Of a stretch of 64,000 nucleotides of DNA, positions 1 through 9,618 are shown in pieces; position 1 is the first letter of the stretch; every line of letters begins with the position of its first letter. Location: positions 62,001 to 126,000 of the forward strand of contig JAEOTR010000057.1 in assembly GCA_016839705.1 (NCBI GenBank). The letters are read 5' to 3'. Below the pieces are notes generated by a model. That model was not told the DNA's origin, did not search any database, and was given only the letters and a program-made list of their open reading frames with translations. The stretch is from Promethearchaeota archaeon. GTDB taxonomy: Archaea > Asgardarchaeota > Lokiarchaeia > Sigyniarchaeales > SOKP01. The position numbers were made by a program, and so were the translations under genes.

Positions 1-968
1 TCTTCATATGCTATTTGTTTTAATATATTTTCTATGAAGGGTTCTAATTCTTCCACAACAAGAACTCTATCAACTTCCTTCAATAGCTCTTTTATTAATC
101 TTTTTGGAGGAGGAAAAACCATTCCCAGTTTCAGAATCGAAACCTTCTCCCTTATATTGAAAAAGTTAAGAGCATCTATTAATTGAGCATAAGGGATCCC
201 TGCGGCCACAAATCCATATCTTTTTCCATTGATTTTTTCATCTGAAATTTTAAGCGAATTATAAGGAAATTCATTCGCAAAATCAGAAATTTCCTGTAAC
301 CTTTCAAGTAGTTTAAAACGAAGAACTCTTGAATGTGAAGGTAAGCATACCCAACGAGATCGATCCCAATCAAATCCATATTCTCTGTCAATTTTTTTAA
401 TTTCTCCGAGTACTACATCTCCTCTACCATGATTCAATCTTGTTGTTGTACGAAACAAAACAAGTGTTTGAAAATCTTCTGAAAAATCGAATGCATACTT
501 AATCAAGTCTTTAGCTTCCTGGGGTGTAGAAGGTTCAAAAATAGGAACTAAAGCATGTAAACCAAAATATCTGTTATCTTGTTCATTTTGGGAACTATAG
601 CAGCTTGGATCGTCAGCAGAAATTAATACCATCCCTCCTCGCGCTCCCGCATATGCTGCGGTCATAAACGCATCAGATGCAACATTCAAACCAACATGTT
701 TCATACTCGCAAAAGATCGGGCGTTTGACATTGAACCTCCATAAGCTACTTCAAAAGCAACTTTTTCATTAATACTCCATTCTACTTTTAGGTTTGGGTA
801 ATATTTTTGCATTTCAGCTAAAGTGGACAAGATCTCTGATGAGGGCGTTCCGGGATATCCTGCCCCAATTACAACTCCTGCTTCTAATATGCCACGTGCT
901 ATTGCTTCATTCCCAAGTAAGATTATACGCAAGCCTGGTGCATTTTCTACAAATTGTGGAATACTCAT
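1..968 (-). CDS. iorA: Indolepyruvate:ferredoxin oxidoreductase alpha subunit, 3' end outside the window
   Basis: This TPP-dependent enzyme oxidises aryl pyruvates (indolepyruvate, phenylpyruvate) to aryl-acetyl-CoA with reduction of ferredoxin, a step of anaerobic amino acid fermentation. About 322 N-terminal residues are visible and the frame is open to position 1, so the TPP-binding part and C-terminal ferredoxin domain lie outside. The family hallmark GYPGTPS sits at residues 37-43, and further on come EWSINEKVAFEVAYG and SFASMKHVGLNVASDA, which are typical of IorA. The ATG at 966-968 overlaps the stop of iorB by four bases (ATGA), so the two subunits are translationally coupled in one operon, with iorB first. 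The protein appears intact as far as it can be read. Confidence 0.9.
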   Translation of the reverse strand, partial: MSIPQFVENAPGLRIILLGNEAIARGILEAGVVIGAGYPGTPSSEILSTLAEMQKYYPNLKVEWSINEKVAFEVAYGGSMSNARSFASMKHVGLNVASDAFMTAAYAGARGGMVLISADDPSCYSSQNEQDNRYFGLHALVPIFEPSTPQEAKDLIKYAFDFSEDFQTLVLFRTTTRLNHGRGDVVLGEIKKIDREYGFDWDRSRWVCLPSHSRVLRFKLLERLQEISDFANEFPYNSLKISDEKINGKRYGFVAAGIPYAQLIDALNFFNIREKVSILKLGMVFPPPKRLIKELLKEVDRVLVVEELEPFIENILKQIAYE

Positions 969-1582
969 TTTATTTCACTTATAATAAATTTACCTTTTTC
1001 AATTCCTTTCTTAAAAGCAATCTCATTAATTTTCTGATATTTCTTAGGAATTAGTACCATCATAGATTTTTCTATTGCCTCCCGAGAGATAGGTAATTTT
1101 CCTGAGCCCAATAAAACTCCTAGCATTAATACATTTAAAGTACGCGGATTACCCAATTTCAGTGCTTCTTCATGCCCATTAACAAGAAAAATATTTGACG
1201 AGATCTGATGCAAAAATTTTTGAATATTCTCAATATTCGGATATTCCATATCCATTGAATGTACTGTTGGGGGTACAATGATTTTATTGTTTATGAAAAT
1301 GAAAGTATTAGAATCAGCATAATTAAAATAACGTACAGCTTCACTTGCTTCAAAAGCTAAAACTACTTGGCAATTGCCTTTTGCAATTAAAGGACCTTCA
1401 ATCCCACTTCCAAATCGAAGAAAAGAGGCCACAGAACCTCCTCTCTGTGCCATTCCATGAGTCTCTGCTGTTCGGACTTTATAATTATCAAATAACGCAG
1501 CCTTTGTGAGAATTTGTATAGCACTAATAACACCTTGACCACCTACACCAACGATCAGAAGGTTAAAGTTTCTAATTTCCAT
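965..1582 (-). CDS. iorB: Indolepyruvate:ferredoxin oxidoreductase beta subunit
   Basis: This is the small subunit of the aryl-pyruvate:ferredoxin oxidoreductase, 205 residues, the usual family length. The N-terminus carries the glycine-rich GVGGQGV motif (residues 12-18) and HGMAQRGGSV (42-51), both conserved in the gamma-type domain of 2-oxoacid:ferredoxin oxidoreductases. It is the first gene of the iorBA operon and its stop overlaps the iorA start. The 200 bases upstream hold no other gene. The function as half of a heterodimer is established for the family; substrate preference for aromatic pyruvates is inferred from the pairing with an IorA-type subunit. Confidence 0.9.
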   Translation of the reverse strand: MEIRNFNLLIVGVGGQGVISAIQILTKAALFDNYKVRTAETHGMAQRGGSVASFLRFGSGIEGPLIAKGNCQVVLAFEASEAVRYFNYADSNTFIFINNKIIVPPTVHSMDMEYPNIENIQKFLHQISSNIFLVNGHEEALKLGNPRTLNVLMLGVLLGSGKLPISREAIEKSMMVLIPKKYQKINEIAFKKGIEKGKFIISEIK

Positions 1583-1750
1583 GATGCGTTTCTTTGATTG
1601 CTTTATAGAATAAAATATTTTACTATTGCTACTTAATCACTAGTTTTTAATTAACTTATACATGATCATAACTAATGGGAATAATCTCCCATATTTTATT
1701 ATCTGAACTAGCTGATAAATAATAGTTTCCTCTAAACTAAACAAATTTTA

Positions 1751-1770
1751 AAAATAAAAAAAAGGAAGGT
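1751..1770 (-). terminator. T-run terminator after the 173-residue membrane protein
   Basis: Just past the stop of the minus-strand membrane protein gene the transcript would carry a run of eight U (1756-1763 read on the minus strand). Oligo-U runs are the usual archaeal termination signal. No stem-loop was seen. Confidence 0.35.
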
Positions 1771-1788
1771 AAGTAAATATCACTTAAT

Positions 1789-2310
1789 TTAACTTATTAT
1801 TTTGCCTAAATCTTTTCTAGTCTGCTTTGTTTTCTTGTTTGTAATGTAAAATCCAATAAAATAGGCAATTAAAACAAGAGCAAATAGGATTATTGTTGAA
1901 AGATAAAACCACCGCCCCAATTGTCCCATGACATCCATAATTATCCATTTAAGTAGCCATACTGCTAATCCACCACCTATAACGAATAAAATGTCAAAAA
2001 ACGCATTAATAAAACTATCACGCCGATTTTCATACTTAACTCCAAGTTTCCACAAGAGTGTATTTTCTATGATTTCCCAGCCAATTCCAACTGCAATAAC
2101 AAATGACATTATCCACCACCAAGGCATAATTGCTGCAGTTATATAAATAAGTTCATAGATTGTAATAATTAACGAAAATATGGCAAAAGCTCCAATCCCA
2201 AATGCAATATGACCCCAACTATAAAAATCCAATGGAGAACGACCTACATAATCCTCAAGAAGTCCTATAAATGGTGCATAACGTTTCTTACCAGATTCTT
2301 CACTTGACAT
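1789..2310 (-). CDS. Four-helix membrane protein, DUF2585-like motif
   Basis: I see 173 residues with four likely membrane segments at about 34-57, 61-82, 100-125 and 133-157, and a short basic C-terminus. Between helices 2 and 3 lies WEIIEN (78-83) followed by RRDS..N...D (96-106). A similar WE-x2-EN ... DS-x2-N-x3-D arrangement occurs in the bacterial DUF2585/UPF0314 membrane family; I recall this rather than having searched, so the link is tentative. The function is unknown. The gene stands alone, divergent from the large surface protein that starts at 2529, with 218 bases between them that must hold both promoters. Confidence 0.7.
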   Translation of the reverse strand: MSSEESGKKRYAPFIGLLEDYVGRSPLDFYSWGHIAFGIGAFAIFSLIITIYELIYITAAIMPWWWIMSFVIAVGIGWEIIENTLLWKLGVKYENRRDSFINAFFDILFVIGGGLAVWLLKWIIMDVMGQLGRWFYLSTIILFALVLIAYFIGFYITNKKTKQTRKDLGKIIS

Positions 2311-2448
2311 ACAAAATCCTCTTATTTTTTTGAAAAACTTTTCAAACAGATTTGATAGTATACCAACAGTTCATTAAACTAATAAATTTAAGTGATTTTA
2401 TATTAGGGAAAGTGCTTTCAAAGAAAATTAAATGCTTTAACTGTTTGA

Positions 2449-2458
2449 TTTATATATA
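2449..2458 (+). promoter_or_regulatory. TATA box of the surface protein gene
   Basis: TTTATATATA lies about 70 bases upstream of the ATG at 2529, in the divergent intergenic region. This implies a leader of about 45 bases. It is a pattern match only. Confidence 0.4.
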
Positions 2459-2528
2459 CTAATTTCTCATTATAAGTTTACAGATCATTTTTTTTGATCA
2501 TATCTATAAAAAAATCGAAGTTAGAAAT

Positions 2529-5500
2529 ATGAAAACCAAAATTACCAGAAGAAAAATATTTGTAATTTTAGCAATTTCCTTATTCTTTTTATTCAACGTT
2601 GCTATGCTATCTAATGGGCTAGCAAGAACTATACAAGAAGATGTTATTTTTAACCTGGATAAAGAAGATCCTTTAGGTCCTGAAGGTTATGGTGTGATAA
2701 TTCCATCTCCTAATACATTAGGAGCTGTAACTATCGATGGTTCAAACCAAGGTAAATTTACAATAATGGATTGGGATGGATCACCTACAGGATTCGAAGA
2801 ATTAGTCAATAATCCTGGTGAAGATATTTCTATACATTATCCAATGCCTTTAGATGATTATATAACAGGAACAGGCAGTTTTACGAATAATGATGAAATT
2901 GATCCATGGTCGGATATTGGTTGGTTAAATATATCTGCCTATAATGCTGAGGCTGAAACTTTATCACCTTTTACAGTGAATACTGTTTTTGATTATTTTG
3001 TAATGGAAGAAGGAGGGTCTTTAACTGCTCCTGTGAATCACGAACATCCAATGCAAATCGATGTCATCGTAAAAAGTAGAGGTCCAAAAACATTGCAATT
3101 TGATTGGTTAATGCTTAATCCTGCCGCTGCTTCGTATAATTATTATTTAATTTCCCCATCAGGGAAGGTCCTAAACCCACATACCTATTTTATCCCAATA
3201 TCTCATACATTGAACCCAGGTACAGAATTATTTAATACTTTTAAATTTACAGCTAGAGAAACAGGTGCATATCGTTTAATCTTTGAGATTTTTCATACAG
3301 CACCTAGTTCTTTGTATTTTGAGTTCTTAACTCCTCAAATATCCTCTTTACCTGTGAATACAGCGAAATTTGCAGGTAATAGTGAAGGAGTATTATCTAT
3401 TGAGGCAGGAAGCTATGCTGATTGGCAAACAACTTGTTTTAAAATTAGCGGAAGTAAAGGAGACTTCTTTGAGGTGGACATTTTTGAAGATTATGCAACC
3501 GGGTTTACACCACTTATAGATATCTGGACACCTTGTGGTAATGGGTATCTTCTCTACATGAGTGTAGGAACAGGAACTCATGAAATCTACTTTCCGACAA
3601 GCGGTGTAGCATATATAACATTTTCTGATATGATTTTTGGTGACTGGTATAGATATTCACTATTTCTAGAAAAATTCGAAACTGTACAATATAACATAGG
3701 AGATCCTTTAACAGAATTTTTGATTTCAGATGATGAATCAAAAGTGATACAATTTTCACTTCCAACCGATGCCATCGTTCGATTTAATTATACTAGTTTA
3801 CCTCCTGGAAATCCACAGGTTTATGCATTTGGTACCCCTAGAGCGTTTATTTTTAGAGATTCAAAAGAACTTGTATGTTATGATATTAATTCGAATATCT
3901 TGACACGAACAGTGGATTCAACCGATTTTTACTGGCATTATATGCCAGCAGGAGTGTATAGAGCTGTAATAAGAAATACAAATCCTACCGCGAATGGGAT
4001 CTTCCAAATTAGTTCAACAGTCTCTGATTGGTCTGACGATACCATTCCTATTAATGCTTTAACTTATCCCTATGATAATCCATCAGAATTTGTAACTATT
4101 GAATTTGAACCAGATAGTGCTTTCGATAGTCTTAAAAATCCAGTAGGTATAGATATTGATATCCCTGATATGAGTCAGGTTAGACTGAATACAACCATGC
4201 GGGTAATAGATAATGACGGGGCAGCAGCAAGTAGCTTTCCCTCCCACCTTTACACATTAAACGACACAGATTTAGTTTATTATACATCTGGTTATCCCTA
4301 TCCTGCTTTCTCAACAGATGGTATGGATAGTGAAGTAAATGATTATTTATATATCGGCGCTCCAACGAGATGGACTGGAATGACATTTAACTTTTCCGTT
4401 CCGGGAGTAGGTGGATCTATTGCTAATCCTCTAGTTTATACGGACCCTGCATGGGGTACAGTTCCACTGGATAACGATGGCTCTAGTGGTTTTACGGCTG
4501 ATGGAATTATTGAATTAGATATATCTGATTCTGATTTTGATGATTGGACTAAAGGAGCTGATGATGATTTAGATCCAAATATAGATGAAAGTGATTATTA
4601 CTGGATGGCAATACGATGTTCTGGAGATTATTCAACCGTACCTATCATACAACAATTAACTCTATTAAACAACACTATTAGAGGAGACTTACTATTCTTA
4701 CTTATTGGAGAAAGTGGATATGAATATGATGATTATTGGGGACCAGCAGGAATAATTCAACCTAGTCATCCATCTAACTTAGAGGTTAGCTTTGATGATG
4801 ATGATGGTGGTCATGATATTGATACAAGAGAATCTTTTATTATTGATAACCCATCTGCAGATCCATGGACAATTGGTCCTGAAGGAGGAACTTATAAATT
4901 GCTCATTATTCCTGAACAATGGGATTATCCTGGTTCAGTTTCTGTTCAGTTTGCTGTCGAAAATTTCTGGGATTATACCCATCTTGGAACTTATGACATC
5001 CAAAATATCCCAAATCTTCATATAACGGATATAACAAACTATACAGATGCTGGATATTCCAATTTAACGGGAACAATTTATGATTACGACCTAACAACAG
5101 AATATAATCATACTGAAATTGAACCCGCCTATGGTGGTGAAAGCTATTTTGCTCTTGAATGCACTGGTGATCCATATCAATGGACACAATTAGTTGTTTA
5201 CGTAGAAGGTGTAACTGCTGATTATGAACTATATTTGATACAAGATCTTCCATGGATTAATGAAAACGGACCAAATTCCGAGATTACCACAATTGATAGC
5301 ACAATAAATTCTAACAGAACTTTTGAATTTGGAGTTTTCTCAGATCATTTTACATTACTGTTTGAAGTTATAACAGTAGCAGAAATGGTTTCATTTAAGA
5401 TAGCACTAAGTCAGTATGATACTTTAGCACTCATAACAAGTGATTTGAGAGCATCTTATACGCCCCCATTGGATCCTGGATTGGTTCTTGCATTAGCAAT

Positions 5501-5588
5501 AGTTATCCCATCGGTAGTAGGTGTTGTAATAATTGTTTACATTCTAAAAAGAAAAGGGAAGATTTTAACAAAACGTCCTGGACCTTAA
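2529..5588 (+). CDS. Large cell-surface protein, signal peptide plus C-terminal anchor
   Basis: This protein of 1019 residues begins with a basic stretch and a hydrophobic signal segment (about 1-32) and ends with one transmembrane helix (about 986-1008) followed by a basic tail of the KRKGK type, so nearly all of it is outside the cell. The ectodomain is rich in Asp, Thr, Ser, Asn, Tyr and Gly, with few lysines and very few cysteines, as expected for beta-sandwich surface proteins. Several stretches (around 190-270, 460-500 and 790-830) resemble beta-rich pre-peptidase-type modules, but I cannot assign a domain. An S-layer-like, adhesive or substrate-binding role is possible. A T-run follows the stop. 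Confidence 0.85.
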   Translation: MKTKITRRKIFVILAISLFFLFNVAMLSNGLARTIQEDVIFNLDKEDPLGPEGYGVIIPSPNTLGAVTIDGSNQGKFTIMDWDGSPTGFEELVNNPGEDISIHYPMPLDDYITGTGSFTNNDEIDPWSDIGWLNISAYNAEAETLSPFTVNTVFDYFVMEEGGSLTAPVNHEHPMQIDVIVKSRGPKTLQFDWLMLNPAAASYNYYLISPSGKVLNPHTYFIPISHTLNPGTELFNTFKFTARETGAYRLIFEIFHTAPSSLYFEFLTPQISSLPVNTAKFAGNSEGVLSIEAGSYADWQTTCFKISGSKGDFFEVDIFEDYATGFTPLIDIWTPCGNGYLLYMSVGTGTHEIYFPTSGVAYITFSDMIFGDWYRYSLFLEKFETVQYNIGDPLTEFLISDDESKVIQFSLPTDAIVRFNYTSLPPGNPQVYAFGTPRAFIFRDSKELVCYDINSNILTRTVDSTDFYWHYMPAGVYRAVIRNTNPTANGIFQISSTVSDWSDDTIPINALTYPYDNPSEFVTIEFEPDSAFDSLKNPVGIDIDIPDMSQVRLNTTMRVIDNDGAAASSFPSHLYTLNDTDLVYYTSGYPYPAFSTDGMDSEVNDYLYIGAPTRWTGMTFNFSVPGVGGSIANPLVYTDPAWGTVPLDNDGSSGFTADGIIELDISDSDFDDWTKGADDDLDPNIDESDYYWMAIRCSGDYSTVPIIQQLTLLNNTIRGDLLFLLIGESGYEYDDYWGPAGIIQPSHPSNLEVSFDDDDGGHDIDTRESFIIDNPSADPWTIGPEGGTYKLLIIPEQWDYPGSVSVQFAVENFWDYTHLGTYDIQNIPNLHITDITNYTDAGYSNLTGTIYDYDLTTEYNHTEIEPAYGGESYFALECTGDPYQWTQLVVYVEGVTADYELYLIQDLPWINENGPNSEITTIDSTINSNRTFEFGVFSDHFTLLFEVITVAEMVSFKIALSQYDTLALITSDLRASYTPPLDPGLVLALAIVIPSVVGVVIIVYILKRKGKILTKRPGP

Positions 5589-5601
5589 TAATTAATAAAT
5601 T

Positions 5602-5611
5602 CTTTTTTTTT
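5602..5611 (+). terminator. T-run terminator after the surface protein gene
   Basis: A run of T (5603-5611) begins 14 bases past the stop codon. It lies between convergent genes and fits oligo-T archaeal termination. Confidence 0.4.
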
Positions 5612-5655
5612 AATTTTGTTATGAAATTATACCGAGACCTTTAAGAATATTATTT

Positions 5656-7707
5656 TTAGATAATTATTTCTGAATTCAAAAGAGATTTTACATCTGATGA
5701 TGGACCAACAAAAATATCATATTTCATTTTTTCAATTTCCCAATTTTTAGTTTCAGGATTAAAATATGCTAAATTCTTTTTATTGACTGTTAAAGATACA
5801 CGCTTAGTCTCTTTTGGTTCTATCTCCACTTTTTTAAATCCTTTTAATAACTTTCTGGGTCGATCAATTTTCGAATTTTCAAATCCGACATATAATTGTA
5901 TAATTTCCTCACCTATCATATCGCCTATATTTGTTACATCTACTGTAGCAATTATAGAATCATCTGAAAGTTTCACTTTAAGATTTTCATATTTAAACTC
6001 AGTATAACTCAGCCCAAATCCAAAAGGAAAAGCAGGTTGCATTTCTTTCTTATCTAGCAAACTATATCCATGATAATATCCATATTCTATTTCATCAGCG
6101 TCTTTATCAAAGAAGGGAAGGTGAGCAGGATCCTTCGGTATTGTGAAAGGCAACTTTCCACTTGGATTTACTCTACCAAAAATAATATCAGCTAAGGCGT
6201 TTCCTCCTTCCATCCCAGAATACCACGCCATTAATATCGCGGGAACTGAATTCTTCCATTCCTCCATAATAATCGCACTACCACCGATTAATACAACTAT
6301 ACAATTTTGATTTACACTCGATACAGATTTAATCAATTCTACATCGCTGCTTTTTAGACCAAGGTTAACTCTATCTCCTCCGCCCCTCAAAAAATTTTCG
6401 AAATATTCTCCTTCATCTTTATACGTATATCCCACTGCTATAACAACAACATCAACGCTCTGAGCAATTTTTTGGGCAGAATCCAAATTTTTCCCTATTT
6501 CGTATAATACTTTTACCTTATCTCCAAATTGATTTTTAAATCCTTGGAAGGGAGTAATGATATTCGGTTGATTTACATTACTACTCCCCTTGTCACCTGT
6601 ATTCTTTTTATCCGCTAATGAACCTATCACAGCTAAAGATTTCGTTTTTTCTAAATTTAGAGGTAAAAAATTAGATTCATTTTTAAGCAAGGCCATACTT
6701 TTTTCAGCCACTTTTCGAGCCAAATCTATATGTTCCTTACTTGCTATTAAACTAGTATCATATTTTTGAGGATCTTCTCTCGTTGTAAATTTTAAAACAG
6801 TACGAATTATTCTCCTTACCGAATCATCAATTAAGTCTATTGGTATTTGTTTATTCTTTACTTTTATTATTAATTCCTTGCTATAATATTTAGGGCGAGG
6901 CATCTCCACATCTAAACCTCCTTGAATTCCTTCTATGGTTCCTCTTACTCCCTTAAGCCAATCTGAATGGACAAAACCTTCAAATCCCCATTCCTTTTTG
7001 AGTATATCTCGTAATAAATATTTATGATGACTACAAAATTCTCCACGAAATTTGTTATATGCTGTCATTACAGTAGCACAACCCTCTTTAATACAATGTT
7101 TAAAATGAGGTAAATATACTTCGCGTAAGGTCCGCTCATCCATTAGAACATTAACCTTAAACCGTGCATTTTCAATACTATTTGCTGCATAATGCTTCAC
7201 AGTTGCCATAACGTTATGTTTTTGGACTCCTCTTACCAAAGATGAACCCAATTGCCCAATATGAAAAGAATCTTCACCATATGTTTCCTGAGCTCTGCCC
7301 CATGAAGGGTGGCGTAATAAATTAATACATACACCACCAAAAAGATTGCCCCCGTGAGCACGAACCTCAGCTCCAATTACTTCCCCTATTTTCTCTTCTA
7401 AATTGACATCCCAGCTAGCCCCTCTTGCCATAGAAACAGGAAAACAAGTAGACCCAGTTATTTTTACACCACGAGGACCATCTGTAAATAAGAATGGAGG
7501 AATATTTAGTCTTTTAACCCCACCACCAGGATAAGCTCTCACACCAAATTTTCTATCTGTAATAACATTCTTATAGAAATTATGGCCTGTCATTGCGTAA
7601 GCTTTTTCTTCCAATGTCATTTCTTCGAGAGCTTTTTCAACTAACTTATCAATTTCATGAATTGACATCCCTTTTCTAATTTTAAGATCATCTGTTATGT
7701 TGATCAA
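5656..7707 (-). CDS. Glycoside hydrolase family 3 beta-glycosidase (copy 1)
   Basis: This retaining glycosidase has 683 residues, the usual length for three-domain GH3 enzymes. The catalytic TIM barrel carries the nucleophile Asp249 in SDW (248-250), with TDGPRG (75-80) and KHY (171-173) also conserved. The alpha/beta sandwich follows from about 350, and a fibronectin-III-like domain lies near 590-665. There is no signal peptide, so it should act in the cytoplasm on imported oligosaccharides; beta-glucosidase or beta-xylosidase activity is inferred from the family. The start at 7707 is TTG; an in-frame ATG at 7668 (residue 14) is also possible, because conserved sequence begins only near residue 28. 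A second GH3 gene lies at 56481-58526; the two are diverged paralogues, not a recent duplication. Confidence 0.9.
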   Translation of the reverse strand: MINITDDLKIRKGMSIHEIDKLVEKALEEMTLEEKAYAMTGHNFYKNVITDRKFGVRAYPGGGVKRLNIPPFLFTDGPRGVKITGSTCFPVSMARGASWDVNLEEKIGEVIGAEVRAHGGNLFGGVCINLLRHPSWGRAQETYGEDSFHIGQLGSSLVRGVQKHNVMATVKHYAANSIENARFKVNVLMDERTLREVYLPHFKHCIKEGCATVMTAYNKFRGEFCSHHKYLLRDILKKEWGFEGFVHSDWLKGVRGTIEGIQGGLDVEMPRPKYYSKELIIKVKNKQIPIDLIDDSVRRIIRTVLKFTTREDPQKYDTSLIASKEHIDLARKVAEKSMALLKNESNFLPLNLEKTKSLAVIGSLADKKNTGDKGSSNVNQPNIITPFQGFKNQFGDKVKVLYEIGKNLDSAQKIAQSVDVVVIAVGYTYKDEGEYFENFLRGGGDRVNLGLKSSDVELIKSVSSVNQNCIVVLIGGSAIIMEEWKNSVPAILMAWYSGMEGGNALADIIFGRVNPSGKLPFTIPKDPAHLPFFDKDADEIEYGYYHGYSLLDKKEMQPAFPFGFGLSYTEFKYENLKVKLSDDSIIATVDVTNIGDMIGEEIIQLYVGFENSKIDRPRKLLKGFKKVEIEPKETKRVSLTVNKKNLAYFNPETKNWEIEKMKYDIFVGPSSDVKSLLNSEIII

Positions 7708-8411
7708 CTCATAAGTGTGAACAATAAATAGATCGTATTAAAATTACATCTATACAATCACCAAATATATTTATAAGAAATCCGATATTGTTTTAAAACT
7801 TAGGGTATGCAAAAATATTCAGTCTATTCATAGCTTTACCGTGAATTCGTCGTTATTAAGTTCTTAATAAAATTAAAATAAGATAACACTCAAAACTTTT
7901 AGATCAAAAATTTTTTTAAAAATTCGGGTGTGGTAACTGAAAAAAATTGTCTTTATTCACCTAGATTTGAAGAAAAATTTTTTTCATTCATTAAATTTAT
8001 GGCTTTATTTAGCTTTTATTTCTAAAATAAGGATGTTATTAAGAAATCTCAAATTTTATACCTCAATACTGTATCATACCAATGAAATTTACGGAATAAT
8101 AGAATAGAGCGTTCATGAAATTGACGATAAATACCAAACATTTATTAGGATAGGTAACTAGATAAATAACAGAAAAAAATATTTTTTTTTCTACACCGTA
8201 GTGGAATGTTTTTTTGCCATAATTTATTCCTCCACAATAATTTGACTGAAAATTCATTCCATTACTTTTTTTTTATCTTTTAACTTCACAAATTCAACTT
8301 AAACTAAGTTTAATTTATAATTTAACGTATTTGAATGTATAGATTATTTGTATCAATGGTGAGCGTCTGGAGAAAGTCTAAAGTTAAACATAAATCATTA
8401 CATTTTTGCTT
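7708..8411. other. 704-bp AT-rich intergenic region without recognisable gene
   Basis: This is one of the longest gaps in the window, lying between two minus-strand genes. It is rich in A and T runs. A 64-codon open frame on the minus strand (8063-8257) has no ribosome site, an odd composition and no recognisable motif, and I do not regard it as a gene. No tRNA-like cloverleaf or repeat was found. The 3' end probably holds the terminator of the ETF operon and the 5' end the promoter of the GH3 gene. Confidence 0.5.
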
Positions 8412-9605
8412 TTAACTTATTTCCTTTTTCAATGCTTCTATTAATAAAGGTACAATTTCTTCAAGATCCCCCACTATCCCATAATGAGCAACATTAAAAA
8501 TTGGGGCAGTTCGGTCCTTATTTATAGCTACAATAATTTCGGCACTTTGTATGCCTACTAAATGTTGGATAGCCCCTGATATACCACATGCGATATATAA
8601 TTTTGGAGAAACCGTTTTACCCGTTTGACCTATTTGTCTATTTTGATCTAACCAGCCCAGTTCAACTGTAACACGTGAACCTCCTAATTCTGCTCCTAGT
8701 ACTTCGGCTAATTCTTCTATTATTTTGAAGTTCTGCTTAGATCCCACTCCCCTACCTCCCGCCACAATAATTTCAGCATCTTCAAGGTTTACAGAACTTT
8801 TCTCCCTTTCAATTACCTTCACTATTTTAGTGACTAAATCTTTTTCTTTGAATTTGAAGTCAATTTTTTTTATCTTTGCTTCGTTTTCGCTTTCTAGTTG
8901 GGAAACAAATATTCCTGGTCTAACTGTTGCCATTTGTGGCCTACTATTTGGTGTTCTGATTGTTGCCATGAGAGTCCCCCCAAATGTTGGGCGAGTTTGT
9001 AATAGATTTCTTGTAGTCTGATCAATTTCTAATCCAGTACAATCTGCTGTTAAGCCTGCATTCAATCTCTTTGCAATTCGAGGGGCAAAATCTCTCCCCG
9101 TCGGAGTGGCTCCTATTAGAATAATTTCAGGTTTATTTTTATGAATTAATTCAGTTAAAGCTTGAGCATATAAATCTGAATAAAAATGCTTCAAAACTGG
9201 TGATTTGATATATAATATCTCATCTGGGCCATATCTACTTAACTCTTTTAGATTATCATCAAAATCCGCCCCTAAAATTACAAGCGTCAAATTTACTTCT
9301 AATTCTTTCGCTAAATCTCCTCCTTTTCCTAACAACTGAAATACAACTGGATGGATAATGTTTTTATAGTGTTCAGCAATAACCCAAACTCCTTTAAATT
9401 CTGAAAGATCGAGTTTTTCTACTTCATATTCCTTTCTTTCAATTAAGATAGCGTCAACGGGACAGACATCAAGACAGACACCACAAAAATTACAACTTTC
9501 CGTAATAACTGCTTTATTATCAATAATTTCAATCCCTACAAAGGGACAAGCGTCTGAACAACTCCCACACCCAGTACAAAGATCATCATTGATAAATATG
9601 CTCAT
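8412..9605 (-). CDS. etfA: Electron transfer flavoprotein alpha subunit with N-terminal 2[4Fe-4S] ferredoxin domain
   Basis: This FAD-binding subunit of ETF accepts electrons from acyl-CoA dehydrogenase. Residues 1-55 are a ferredoxin domain with two Cys sets (10, 13, 16, 20 and 38, 41, 44, 48), each CxxCxxCxxxCP. The ETF alpha N-domain follows from about 60, and the C-terminal FAD domain (about 280-395) carries GQTGKTVSPKLYIACGISG. At 397 residues it is longer than plain ETF-alpha (about 310-330) by the size of the ferredoxin fusion. Such fusions occur in anaerobes and suggest coupling between the flavin and the ferredoxin pool. It is the last gene of the operon ACAD-etfB-etfA, 13 bases after etfB. 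Confidence 0.93.
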   Translation of the reverse strand: MSIFINDDLCTGCGSCSDACPFVGIEIIDNKAVITESCNFCGVCLDVCPVDAILIERKEYEVEKLDLSEFKGVWVIAEHYKNIIHPVVFQLLGKGGDLAKELEVNLTLVILGADFDDNLKELSRYGPDEILYIKSPVLKHFYSDLYAQALTELIHKNKPEIILIGATPTGRDFAPRIAKRLNAGLTADCTGLEIDQTTRNLLQTRPTFGGTLMATIRTPNSRPQMATVRPGIFVSQLESENEAKIKKIDFKFKEKDLVTKIVKVIEREKSSVNLEDAEIIVAGGRGVGSKQNFKIIEELAEVLGAELGGSRVTVELGWLDQNRQIGQTGKTVSPKLYIACGISGAIQHLVGIQSAEIIVAINKDRTAPIFNVAHYGIVGDLEEIVPLLIEALKKEIS

Positions 9606-9618
9606 TTAAAGCGCTCTC

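Noticed and set aside
4180..5253. Open frames on the opposite strand of the large surface protein gene
   Set aside because: They are by-products of the codon use of the real gene and have no motif or ribosome site.
8063..8257. 64-codon open frame on the minus strand in the gap after the GH3 gene
   Set aside because: No ribosome site, no known motif, low-complexity composition and no support from neighbours.
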